A program made the position numbers and the translations under genes. The notes beneath the pieces are model-generated. The model did not search any database, was not told the origin of the DNA, and worked only from the letters and a program-made list of their open reading frames with translations. Of a stretch of DNA of 16,658 nt, positions 1-6,972 are shown one piece after another (the stretch's first letter is position 1; each line of letters opens with the position of its first letter). Origin of the DNA: Bacillota bacterium. Its GTDB lineage: Bacteria > Bacillota > Clostridia > Christensenellales > CAG-138. Location of the stretch: NCBI GenBank assembly GCA_023396535.1, contig JAEWWD010000237.1, positions 1 through 16,658 on the forward strand, in the 5' to 3' direction.

Positions 1-104
1 CCCCGGTTTTCATGGAAATTTACCCGTCGTATTGCTTTCTCAGCAATTCGTTTTTATGTAATAAGGTCGCGATGAGTGCACTCATGTCGAAATTGCGTGT
101 TTAT

Positions 105-120
105 TGTTTCACGGGAAACA
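105..120. promoter_or_regulatory. parS-like ParB/Noc binding site
   Basis: The 16 bases TGTTTCACGGGAAACA match the Firmicute ParB site TGTTTCACGTGAAACA at 15 of 16 positions; only the T at position 10 is G. The left half is a perfect parS half-site. The right half carries GGGAAA, as in the Noc site TATTTCCCGGGAAATA (13 of 16 overall). It lies in non-coding DNA about 10 kb from the putative oriC, where parS sites are expected. No parA, parB or noc gene is in the window. Confidence 0.65.
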
Positions 121-243
121 TTTTGGATGATTGTGTATCTTTCACACATAACAGAGCAGACAGCGGATTGCTATCTGCCCTGCTTGATGTGCAACGGCTA
201 TATGCCGTCATTCAGCCACTTGGAAAGGGTAAATACTTTCACT

Positions 244-960
244 TTATCCACAGCACGTTATGCCATTTGAGCCAAGCGTCGCGGCACTGACGGAGTACAG
301 ATAAATCGGTTCGCTGAGTCCTTCCACATAGGGGTTGGCGACCAGCGTAAACGCGATCGTGCCCAGAAGCTCGTCCGGGATCTCATACAGCTCTACATTG
401 ACCGTTACGGTACCATCCGCCGCGACGTCCAAAGCGCCCATGCGCGTCTCCGTGTTGCCCCTGTCGGAATACGCGAGGCGGTACGCGTCCAGACCCTCGT
501 CATACTGTACGGATTGGGCCATGCCGTCCGGAACGGCGGGCAGATCATTATCTAAGAACGCGGCGGAGGCAAATTCCTGCATGGCCTGGCGGGGTACAAT
601 GACGCACTCGTCCGTCTGCTCCACCAGCGGGTGGGTCGCGCCCCAATTTACGCCCATCACGTACAGTACATACCAGAAAAACGCGTCGTCATTGGGCGCG
701 TAGGCTGCGTCTTCGCCAATACCCATCGTGCGCACGATAGAATCAAGTATGGGCATCATGGCCTCGATGTCCGTTTTCACTTTACTTACATCCTGTGTTG
801 CGGCGGGCGTATCCGTCACGGCTGGCGTATCTGTTGCAGCAGGGACCTCCGTAACGGACGGCGTCGGAGCCGCCGCAGGTTGCGTCGTTCCCATCCCGCA
901 GGCAGAAAGAACGGTTGAAAGCGCAAAGAGCGCCGCTAACAATATCAGACTTTTTCTCAT
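244..960 (-). CDS. Putative secreted lipoprotein of unknown function
   Basis: Predicted 238-residue lipoprotein. I start it at the ATG at 958-960 because GAGGAG lies 8 bases upstream and the next residues form a classic lipoprotein signal: MRKSLILLAALFALSTVLSA then Cys21 in an LSAC lipobox. A Thr/Pro/Ala-rich linker with TDTPA repeats (about residues 25-55) tethers a globular domain of about 180 residues. I do not recognise that domain; it is acidic and looks mixed alpha/beta, and it ends in an unusual Cys-Cys-Gly. A longer in-frame reading to 1140 has no visible ribosome site and would bury the signal peptide, so I reject it. It is transcribed away from iorA. A weak hairpin (156-178) lies downstream. 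The export prediction is firm and the function is unknown. Confidence 0.8.
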   Translation of the reverse strand: MRKSLILLAALFALSTVLSACGMGTTQPAAAPTPSVTEVPAATDTPAVTDTPAATQDVSKVKTDIEAMMPILDSIVRTMGIGEDAAYAPNDDAFFWYVLYVMGVNWGATHPLVEQTDECVIVPRQAMQEFASAAFLDNDLPAVPDGMAQSVQYDEGLDAYRLAYSDRGNTETRMGALDVAADGTVTVNVELYEIPDELLGTIAFTLVANPYVEGLSEPIYLYSVSAATLGSNGITCCG

Positions 961-1428
961 GACGCTGTCTCCTCTATCGGTTAAAAAGCTTATATTCCGC
1001 CGGACTGCGGCAATTGGCCGCATGGTAAACTCCGGTTTTTCCATGCTACCGCTTACTATGCAAAAAAGCAATAAACGAATTGTTAACATTTTCCACGCAT
1101 CTGCTGCCGGCTGGATCAGACGCTTGGGCCTCTGCATCAATATTTTGTCCGTACTTCACCCCGCTTGTTAAAACCTGAACATTCGGCATACGCTTACCCC
1201 GAAATGCTTCCAATATTCGGTTTCATACGCGTACGATCCGCCGCCGCGACGGCCGCTTTCCTCTGTATGCGCGTACATTCACCGCAAAATATATTATCTA
1301 TTCTTTCGCGTTCGCTATTATTCGGAATAAGCAGGCTTTATACTGATACCAGTGCAAGTACGCGCCGCCCATCCTGCATTGCTTTTTAAGCGGCGGCGTT
1401 TTCTATGATGACGAGGGAGGTAACACCT
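961..1428. other. Divergent intergenic region between lipoprotein gene and iorA
   Basis: No gene is visible here. The region must carry the promoters of both flanking genes. I find no convincing -35/-10 pair for the lipoprotein gene; TATACT at 1340-1345 is a possible -10 for iorA but lacks a good -35. The overlapping short reading frames have no ribosome sites. A terminator-like hairpin sits at 1363-1402. Confidence 0.5.
1363..1402 (+). promoter_or_regulatory. Terminator-like hairpin in the iorA leader
   Basis: CGCCGCC (1363-1369) pairs with GGCGGCG (1392-1398) across a 22-base loop, followed by TTTT (1399-1402). It lies 10 bases before the iorA ribosome site and just after the TATACT -10 candidate. 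It could end read-through from upstream or attenuate iorA. The large loop makes this tentative. Confidence 0.35.
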
Positions 1429-3174
1429 TTGAAGCAGTTATTGCTTGGCAACGAGGCGATCGCGCGCGGCGTATACGAGGCGGGCGTGCGCGTCACCTCC
1501 GCATACCCGGGCACGCCCAGCACGGAAATCAACGAGGTCGTGGCGGGGTATGAAGAGATTTATTCCGAATGGGCGCCCAACGAAAAAGTCGCCGTGGAGG
1601 TCGCGTTCGGCGCTTCTCTGGGCGGCGCGCGCAGCATGGCCTGCATGAAGCACGTAGGGCTCAACGTCGCGGCCGACCCGCTGTTCACCTCCTCCTATAC
1701 GGGCGTGAGCGCAGGTATGGTCATCATCGTGGCCGACGACCCGGGCATGCATTCCTCACAGGACGAGCAGGATACGCGCATGCTCTGCCGGGCGGCGCAC
1801 GTGCCGGTGCTGGACCCGTCCAATTCCCAGGAATGCAAGGACTTCATGCTGCTCGCCTACGACATCAGCGAGGAGTACGACACCCCCGTCGTCGTGCGGC
1901 TGACCACGCGCATCGCGCACGCGCGCACCGTGGTGGAGCTGGGCGGGCGCAAGGAACTGCCCCTCATGCCCTATCAGAAGGATTTTTGTAAAAACGTCAC
2001 CATGCCCGCGAACATGCGGGGTAGACATAAAGTGGTGGAAGCGCGGGAGCGTCGGCTGGCGGGCGACGCCTCCCGGTTGCCAATCAACCGCATCGAATGG
2101 GCGGATAAGACGATAGGCGTCGTCACCAGCGGCGCGGCCTACAACTATGTGAAGGAGGCCATGCCCACGGCAAGCGTTTTGAAGCTGGGGCTTGCGTACC
2201 CGCTGCCCGAGGCGCTTATCCGCGAATTCGCGGCGGGTGTTGAGACGCTGTATGTTGTCGAGGATATGGAGCCCTTCTTTGAGGACGCCATCAAAGCCAT
2301 GGGCATCCCCTGTTCGGGCAAGGAGAAAACGGGCGTGCAGGGCGAGCTGTTCGCACGCAAAATCGCCGCGAAATTCATGGGCGCGCCTGAGCCCGGCCCC
2401 ATGGCCACCGAGGATATCCCCGTGCGCCCGCCGGTGCTCTGCCCCGGCTGCCCGCACCGGGGCCTGGCCTATGTGCTCAACAAACTCAAGCTGACCGTGC
2501 ATTCGGATATCGGCTGCTACTCGCTGGGCGGGCTGGAACCGCTCAACGCCGCCGACTCCTGCCTGTGCATGGGCGCGTCCATAGGCATGGCGCACGGCAT
2601 GGAAAAGGCGCAGGGGCCGGACAGCGCCAGGCACATGGTCGCCATGCTCGGCGACAGCACGTTTACGCACAGCGGCATGACGGGGCTACTGAATATGGTG
2701 TACAACCGCTCCGTCGGCACCGTCATCATTGCGGATAACTCCATCACCGGCATGACAGGCCACCAGAACAACCCGGCCAACGGGCTGGATATCCACGGCA
2801 ACCCCGCGCCTAAGCTCGATCTTGTGGCGCTCTGCCGCGGCATGGGCGTGGAGCATGTCGTGGTCGTCGACCCGTTCGACGTCAAACAGCTGGAGAAGAT
2901 ATTAAAAGAAGAAACGGCGCGGCCAGCGCTTTCCGTCGTCATCACCCAGCGGCCCTGCGCGCTCATCGTCAGGCAGCCCGGCACGCCCTATTACAGCGAC
3001 CCGGAAAAATGCCGCAACTGCGGCATGTGCATGCGCATCGGCTGCCCGGCCATCAAAAAGACGGCGACGGGCGTGTGGGTTGACCCCACGCAGTGCGTAG
3101 GCTGTGGCCTGTGCGCGCGGGTATGCCCCTTCGGCGCGCTCGGCGCTGCTCACGCGAAAGGAGAGGTCAAATGA
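1429..3174 (+). CDS. iorA: Indolepyruvate:ferredoxin oxidoreductase, alpha subunit
   Basis: Catalytic subunit of the enzyme that oxidatively decarboxylates aryl pyruvates (indolepyruvate, phenylpyruvate) to aryl acetyl-CoA and reduces ferredoxin, in the cytoplasm. The 581-residue length fits the family. Visible in order: the N-terminal domain starting KQLLLGNEAIARG with AYPGTPSTEI; LCPGCPHRG near residue 337; the thiamine diphosphate motif GDSTFTHSG near 408 continuing to NNPANG near 447; and two C-terminal 4Fe-4S motifs, CRNCGMCMRIGCP near 528 and CVGCGLCARVCP near 556. I start at TTG (1429) because GAGGGAGG (1413-1420) sits 8 bases before it and family members begin at this point. The in-frame ATGs at 1405 and 1408 would place that ribosome site inside the gene. 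Its stop overlaps the iorB start (ATGA). Confidence 0.95.
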   Translation: MKQLLLGNEAIARGVYEAGVRVTSAYPGTPSTEINEVVAGYEEIYSEWAPNEKVAVEVAFGASLGGARSMACMKHVGLNVAADPLFTSSYTGVSAGMVIIVADDPGMHSSQDEQDTRMLCRAAHVPVLDPSNSQECKDFMLLAYDISEEYDTPVVVRLTTRIAHARTVVELGGRKELPLMPYQKDFCKNVTMPANMRGRHKVVEARERRLAGDASRLPINRIEWADKTIGVVTSGAAYNYVKEAMPTASVLKLGLAYPLPEALIREFAAGVETLYVVEDMEPFFEDAIKAMGIPCSGKEKTGVQGELFARKIAAKFMGAPEPGPMATEDIPVRPPVLCPGCPHRGLAYVLNKLKLTVHSDIGCYSLGGLEPLNAADSCLCMGASIGMAHGMEKAQGPDSARHMVAMLGDSTFTHSGMTGLLNMVYNRSVGTVIIADNSITGMTGHQNNPANGLDIHGNPAPKLDLVALCRGMGVEHVVVVDPFDVKQLEKILKEETARPALSVVITQRPCALIVRQPGTPYYSDPEKCRNCGMCMRIGCPAIKKTATGVWVDPTQCVGCGLCARVCPFGALGAAHAKGEVK

Positions 3175-3752
3175 TCGGCATCGTCATTGTAGGCGTAGGC
3201 GGCCAGGGTACGCTGCTGGCCAGCAAAATATTGGGCTATCTCGCGCTCGAGCACGGATACGACGTGCGCGTAAGCGAAGTGCACGGCATGAGCCAGCGCG
3301 GCGGCAGCGTGGTCACATATGTCCGCATGAGCGCGGAGGAACCCGTATACTCCACCATCGTGGAGCAGGGGCAGGCGGACGTCGTACTCGCCTTCGAAAA
3401 GCTGGAGGCGCTGCGCGCTTTGCCCTATGTAAAGAAGGATACGGGCGTTATCATCGTCAACACGCAGGAGCTTTTACCCATGCCCGTTATCACCGGCGCG
3501 GCGGAATATCCGAAAGACGCGCTGGAGCGCGTGCAAAAAACAGCGCCCGAGACCATCGCGCTTGACGCTACCTCAATCGCGCACGAATGCGGCACCTACC
3601 GCGCCGCGAACGTCGTTTTGCTCGGCGTGCTCGCGCGCAAGCTGCCCTTTTCCTACGACGCGTGGATGAAGGCGCTCGAAGCCAACGTCAAGCCGCGGTT
3701 TATTGAAATGAACAAGGCCGCGTTTTTAAAGGGATACGAGTACGGGAAGTGA
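3171..3752 (+). CDS. iorB: Indolepyruvate:ferredoxin oxidoreductase, beta subunit
   Basis: Second subunit of the IorAB complex, from the gamma domain family of pyruvate:ferredoxin oxidoreductases. The 193-residue protein begins MIGIVIVGVGGQGTLLASKI, a glycine-rich nucleotide-type loop typical of the family, followed by VSEVHGMSQRGGSV, also highly conserved. The ATG at 3171 overlaps the iorA stop as ATGA and is preceded by AAAGGAG (3157-3163), so the two subunits are translationally coupled. A longer reading from 3093 lies inside the iorA Fe-S region and is not credible. The pair probably serves aromatic amino-acid fermentation or peptide-based energy metabolism. No transport or transaminase partner is in the window. 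Confidence 0.95.
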   Translation: MIGIVIVGVGGQGTLLASKILGYLALEHGYDVRVSEVHGMSQRGGSVVTYVRMSAEEPVYSTIVEQGQADVVLAFEKLEALRALPYVKKDTGVIIVNTQELLPMPVITGAAEYPKDALERVQKTAPETIALDATSIAHECGTYRAANVVLLGVLARKLPFSYDAWMKALEANVKPRFIEMNKAAFLKGYEYGK

Positions 3753-3754
3753 GG

Positions 3755-3808
3755 GGAACGCTGGGCTCCGCCCAGACCCGCTTAGGGCCGTAACGGCCCT
3801 AAGAACCC
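3755..3808 (-). repeat. Double-hairpin repeat module, copy 1
   Basis: Two adjacent perfect hairpins: CTGGGC/GCCCAG (3761-3766 with 3770-3775) and CTTAGGGCCG/CGGCCCTAAG (3781-3790 with 3794-3803). Read on the minus strand the layout is GGGTTC, hairpin, CGGGTC, hairpin, GTTCCCC, the same plan as the copy at 10591-10655. No T-run follows on either strand, so it is a poor intrinsic terminator despite lying just after iorB. Confidence 0.7.
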
Positions 3809-3825
3809 AATATGCCGACGGGGCT

Positions 3826-3856
3826 TTGTCGCTCCCGGCAGGGGATATGTTATAAT
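3826..3856 (+). promoter_or_regulatory. Sigma-A type promoter candidate for a small RNA
   Basis: A perfect TATAAT (3851-3856) is preceded by an extended -10 TG (3848-3849), with TTGTCG (3826-3831) 19 bases upstream. The spacer is longer than ideal but the extended -10 compensates. No open reading frame with a ribosome site follows before the strong terminator at 3976-4014. Confidence 0.5.
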
Positions 3857-3862
3857 AACAAA

Positions 3863-4014
3863 TGTATTATAGATACTCAGACTATAACAATCCCATAAAG
3901 CACATTCCAGGTCTGGCAATGACGCCCTTCCTGAGCGATAGTATCGCAAAAGCATGTTTGCCCGCTTTTGCTCCAATCAAAAGAGCGGCTTCCCGAAGCC
4001 GCTCTTTTGATTTT
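3863..4014 (+). ncRNA. Candidate structured small RNA of about 150 nt
   Basis: The segment runs from just after a good -10 box to a very strong terminator. It is built of short stems: TTATAG/CTATAA (3867-3872 with 3882-3887), CCAG/CTGG (3907-3916), GCGATA/TATCGC (3935-3947), GCAAAAGC/GCTTTTGC (3946-3953 with 3964-3971) and the terminator stem. It matches none of the RNA families I can recognise by eye (SRP RNA, 6S, RNase P, tmRNA). Reading frames crossing it lack ribosome sites and run through the terminator. Transcription is inferred. Confidence 0.4.
3976..4014 (+). terminator. Strong, possibly bidirectional intrinsic terminator
   Basis: A perfect 17-base-pair stem (3976-3992 with 3995-4011) has a CAAAAGAGCGGCTTC arm, a tiny CC loop and TTTT at the 3' side. 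The complementary A-run on the 5' side would also give a T-run on the minus strand. It would end the candidate RNA and any iorAB read-through. Confidence 0.85.
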
Positions 4015-4015
4015 C

Positions 4016-4250
4016 CGCTAAAATGCGCTATGCGCATTTCAGCGGGAGTCGTCTGGATGGGCGTTGCCCATCCAGACGAACAATTCTCACGCGGCGGTAT
4101 GCTCGGAAACCTTCGGCTTCTGTCGCATACCGCCGCGCGCAAGGTGTAAAAACCGGCGCGCATGTCGCCGGTTTTTGCGGATTATATAGCATACGCACCG
4201 ATGCTCGCGTATGCGGGGCGGCAAAGCGCCCCGCGTGGTTTAGCGCTATA
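4016..4250. repeat. Array of consecutive perfect hairpins
   Basis: Nearly every base is in an inverted repeat: AAATGCGC/GCGCATTT (4021-4039, extended by CGCT/AGCG); a 14-base-pair stem TCGTCTGGATGGGC (4049-4062 with 4066-4079); a 13-base-pair stem CGCGGCGGTATGC (4090-4102 with 4125-4137); an 11-base-pair stem ending in T5 (4148-4176); GCATACGC/GCGTATGC (4189-4214); GCGGGGCG/CGCCCCGC (4213-4234); and an outer TATAGC/GCTATA (4185-4190 with 4245-4250). No gene is visible. Confidence 0.75.
4148..4176 (+). terminator. Intrinsic terminator, symmetric
   Basis: AAAAACCGGCG (4148-4158) pairs with CGCCGGTTTTT (4166-4176). The T5 on one strand and A5 on the other suit termination in both directions. 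It is the second terminator-quality hairpin within 200 bases. Confidence 0.65.
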
Positions 4251-4659
4251 AAGAAACCATATCTTTTGCCTCGTTGGCATACCCGGAAAAAACTATACAT
4301 CAAATAGAAAGATAAATGTCACGCTTATCCAGACAGAAGAAATATAGGCCGCCATTACTCGTACCCCAAGGGGCGCGGGGAATCGAAGCCGAGCGCCTTC
4401 TGCGGCGGATGAAGCGAGACGAAAGACCAGTAAGCAAGGGAGCAAGAGGAATCGGCTTTGCCGCGACGATTCGCGACTATTGCGAACTGTAAGCCCTCCC
4501 GCTATTAAAATAATTTTCCGTCGCCGCTGTAAGCGGCGATACCTTGATATCTCCCGGTCGGACCAGCGAACAAAACAACATCCACAAATATCCATTAAGT
4601 CTGCGACGAAAGCCTCCCCATATTCGTTTTAATAAAAAAGGATATACGGAGGTAGCTCC
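4251..4659. other. Intergenic stretch with some inverted repeats, no gene recognised
   Basis: No frame here has both a ribosome site and plausible protein composition. Visible structure: a long-range pair AAGCCGA/TCGGCTT enclosing about 60 bases near 4386-4456, and an 8-base-pair hairpin TCGCCGCT/AGCGGCGA (4521-4528 with 4532-4539). The last 40 bases carry the AT-rich leader and the GGAGG site of the next gene. Confidence 0.5.
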
Positions 4660-5943
4660 ATGACCAAACGCTTTTTCTGCGCGCTGTTATGCCTGCTGAT
4701 GCTCATAGCGTCGCTGCCCACGTCCGCTATGGCTACGGACTCCGCCTATGGCGCTTCCGAGGCGGCAAATGCGCTCAACGCCATCCGGGACGATAAGGAT
4801 TTTGCCGGGCTCTACCTTTCGGATAATCAAACCCGCCTGGTGGTGATGCTCGTCAACGCCTCGAGCGCGCGCAAAAACCAGATACGCGCCATGGTGGAAA
4901 ATTCCGGTATACTCACATTCAAAAACGCCAAATATACCTTTGCGGAGCTTCAGAAGATTTGCGACGAGGCTATCGTATTGAGCGGCAAGGGGTTCGATTT
5001 CACCATGTGCGGCGTAGATGAAGAATACAACCGTGCGGATATATACGTCTATTACGGCGGCGAGCAGGCTGCGCGCGCCTATTTTGCAAAGTATAAGGAT
5101 CGTGTGAGAATAATCGGGTCGGACTATGTACCCATGGGCGACGAGTACGACCCCATTCAGATATCCAACGAAAAATGGATACGCGAGGTTTTCCCAGACG
5201 CGAAGGAATTCAGCACGGAAAAAACGCGCTTTGTGTTTTCCGGCGCGCCCCGGGCGACAAAAACGCGGGCCGTACTGAGTGAAAAGGGAGAATCTCTCAC
5301 GCTCTACCGCTTCGATAATAAAAAGGATTACCAGAAGGCAAAGTCCATGATCCGGGGCACAACGCTGATATCCGGTTCCGCCGTGGTGTATGTGGATACT
5401 CAATTCGCCTCCACTTATTTCTATAACGACGCAAGCAATATGCTCGCGCTTTACTGCGGCAGCGCGCAGCAGGTATACGCAAGGCTGTACGAGCGCAATT
5501 TTTACCCGGCAGGGGGACTTGGCGGCTTTTTCTCCCGGAGGAACAGCGCCATTTATAAAATCCCGGCACAGCGGATAGACCCAAATGAAAAAACGCCCGC
5601 TTCCCCCAAGGAACTGCGCGCCGCCTCCTCCACCGTGCTGACAGGCATTGTGAAGAGCGTACCCACAACCAAGGATGCGCCCGACGTATACACGATCGCC
5701 GTCGATGAAAGCATCCGCGGCGCTCTGAAGGGCACCATCAGCGTCACGGCCATGCCGGGCGTGCTGGAAAAAGGACGTTCCTATGTGCTGTTTCTGAAGA
5801 AGGATTCAAAGGGCGTATATAAGCTGACGGACGAAGCGTATTTTAGCGCGTTCGAGCTTAACGACAAGGGATATGTGCTGCCCATACGCGAATACGGCAT
5901 GACAAAGCCCGTAACGCTCGCCACGTTCAAAAAGAGCCTGTAA
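4660..5943 (+). CDS. Secreted protein of unknown function
   Basis: Predicted 427-residue exported protein. The first 25 residues form a signal peptide (MTKRFF, hydrophobic core CALLCLLMLIASLP, likely cleavage after SAMA). GGAGG lies 8 bases before the ATG. The mature part is Tyr-, Lys- and Asp-rich. A middle region of roughly residues 40-300 is one I do not recognise. The C-terminal segment (about 320-400: LTGIVKSV, then VDESIRGALKGTISVTA, then GRSYVLFLKKD) has the beta-rich pattern of an OB-like domain often seen in exported Firmicute proteins; this is inferred from pattern only. There is no lipobox, cell-wall anchor motif or transmembrane helix after the signal, so it is probably released or loosely wall-associated. 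It appears to be a single-gene unit ended by the hairpin at 5968-5997. Confidence 0.85.
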   Translation: MTKRFFCALLCLLMLIASLPTSAMATDSAYGASEAANALNAIRDDKDFAGLYLSDNQTRLVVMLVNASSARKNQIRAMVENSGILTFKNAKYTFAELQKICDEAIVLSGKGFDFTMCGVDEEYNRADIYVYYGGEQAARAYFAKYKDRVRIIGSDYVPMGDEYDPIQISNEKWIREVFPDAKEFSTEKTRFVFSGAPRATKTRAVLSEKGESLTLYRFDNKKDYQKAKSMIRGTTLISGSAVVYVDTQFASTYFYNDASNMLALYCGSAQQVYARLYERNFYPAGGLGGFFSRRNSAIYKIPAQRIDPNEKTPASPKELRAASSTVLTGIVKSVPTTKDAPDVYTIAVDESIRGALKGTISVTAMPGVLEKGRSYVLFLKKDSKGVYKLTDEAYFSAFELNDKGYVLPIREYGMTKPVTLATFKKSL

Positions 5944-5967
5944 CAGAAATAGTCTTCTTGAATTTGA

Positions 5968-5997
5968 GACAGGGGGGAGCATATGTTTCCCCCTGTC
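5968..5997 (+). terminator. Hairpin after the secreted-protein gene
   Basis: GACAGGGGG (5968-5976) pairs with CCCCCTGTC (5989-5997) around a 12-base loop, 25 bases after the stop. No T-run follows, so termination is likely but not certain. Confidence 0.5.
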
Positions 5998-6098
5998 CAT
6001 ACCCCTATCCGCCTGGGGCAATCTTGTTTTCTCAATCGAATCGCCGCCCGGTTAACGTTGCGGACAGCGACAGTTAGGCAGGCCTTCACGTGAAGAGT

Positions 6099-6224
6099 TT
6101 ACTTTTTCTCATACGCTATGAGTACGACGTCTTTCCCGTTTGCGGTTTTGATGGCGTTTTCGGCCTGGACGATCCTCTGGATGTCTTCCGGATTGATATT
6201 GGCAATCGGGTATTCCTGCATCAT
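6099..6224 (-). CDS. Small conserved-looking 41-residue protein
   Basis: The reading is MMQEYPIANINPEDIQRIVQ followed by a helix and ending GKDVVLIAYEKK. GGAGG sits 10 bases before the ATG at 6222-6224, whereas the longer in-frame ATG at 6290 has no ribosome site. The composition, with a YPIANINPEDI start, an amphipathic helix and a VVLIAYE strand, resembles short hypothetical proteins of Clostridia that I recall from memory only. No function is known to me. It lies 107 bases downstream of the YdhG-like gene on the same strand, so the two may be cotranscribed. Plus-strand frames over it have no ribosome sites. The palindrome CTTCACGTGAAG (6084-6095) follows its stop. Confidence 0.65.
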   Translation of the reverse strand: MMQEYPIANINPEDIQRIVQAENAIKTANGKDVVLIAYEKK

Positions 6225-6331
6225 CGTTACAATTCCTCCATGTATCTGTTTCCCGTTAATTTTCCCTGTAAGGATGCCCGTTATGCTCAAATATTCGCGA
6301 TACCCAAGCAGCGGCCCAAACTGCTTTGATT

Positions 6332-6703
6332 TTATTTACGCCAAAAGGTCGTACAGTCCGCCTTATCCAGAATGTTGAACCCGATCATCTTCTCAAGCAA
6401 TGAATAATCGACCGGGCTGTCCCACGGAATACGTATCAGTTCCTTGCTGTGCTCATAGCCGGCCAGCGCAATAGCATCCGAAAACCGAATGATTCCCGCC
6501 CTTTCGGGCGCGACGGCCAAATGGCGTTTGGCTATGCTGAAGCCGATAATAAATGTGCCGTGGTCGGTGAACATGGGCTGATTCCACGCGATTTTCGGCG
6601 TCAATTTCGGATATTTCTCCATAATCCAACTCAAAACTTCTTCCGTTCGGGACCTGTGCCGCGCATCGTCGATACGCGCTAAATATTCCGCGAAAACTTC
6701 CAT
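6332..6703 (-). CDS. DUF1801 / YdhG-like protein
   Basis: A 123-residue protein starting MEVFAEYLARIDDARHRSR, with KIAWNQPMFTDHG, FIIGFSIAKRHLAVAPE and IRIPWDSPVDYSLLEKMIGF. This is the full pattern of the small DUF1801 family (Bacillus YdhG, sometimes annotated as an iron chaperone, fold related to frataxin). The start at 6701-6703 is set by AGGAGGG 7 bases upstream; the longer frame to 6889 has no such site and reads through low-quality sequence. It is divergent from the YdeI-like gene at 6973, which carries the same fold. The iron role is a family annotation and nothing in the sequence proves it. Confidence 0.88.
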   Translation of the reverse strand: MEVFAEYLARIDDARHRSRTEEVLSWIMEKYPKLTPKIAWNQPMFTDHGTFIIGFSIAKRHLAVAPERAGIIRFSDAIALAGYEHSKELIRIPWDSPVDYSLLEKMIGFNILDKADCTTFWRK

Positions 6704-6956
6704 GTCGCTCCCTCCTGAAAAAGGCGTCGATAAGCCGCGCCGGCCGGCCGTATTTCGTCTTTTATCCCTGTGCATTTGTATTGATAGAATACCCGCCCGA
6801 CGCGTCGGCAAAACGGCGGGACAGGGAGAAAAAATGAATACGCGCCGGATAAGCGCCCGACAATAACAATGAAGTGGCAGGAAGTCCATGGTTGATGTAT
6901 ATTCAAGTTAATCCACCGGCAGGGAACATCGGAAACGGCCGCTGACCGAGAACCCG

Positions 6957-6972
6957 AAAGGAGCGCTCCTTT
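6957..6972 (+). promoter_or_regulatory. Perfect palindrome covering the ribosome binding site
   Basis: AAAGGAGCGCTCCTTT is a perfect 16-base palindrome ending at the base before the ATG at 6973. Its left half is the Shine-Dalgarno sequence AAAGGAG and its right half is the exact complement. It could hide the ribosome site in the mRNA (by dimerisation or a strained hairpin) or serve as a protein operator. Confidence 0.5.

Noticed and set aside
244..252. Perfect DnaA box TTATCCACA
   Set aside because: It overlaps the stop codon of the lipoprotein gene, stands alone and is 10 kb from the other boxes; one chance match in a window this size is not surprising.
12..290. Plus-strand frames at the window start
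   Set aside because: No ribosome site, low-quality composition, and they cross the parS-like site and the 3' end of the lipoprotein gene.
4370..4400. tRNA T-arm-like TTCGATTCCCC on the minus strand
   Set aside because: The flanking bases do not form a T-stem, and no acceptor stem or anticodon arm can be drawn.
4293..4595. 100-residue minus-strand frame in the gene-free stretch
   Set aside because: No ribosome site; its Arg/Ser/Leu-rich composition looks like a translated structured or GC-rich spacer.
6081..6097. Second parS-like core TTCACGTGAA
   Set aside because: Only the central 10 bases match; the outer three bases on each side all differ from parS. It reads better as a simple palindrome after the small gene.
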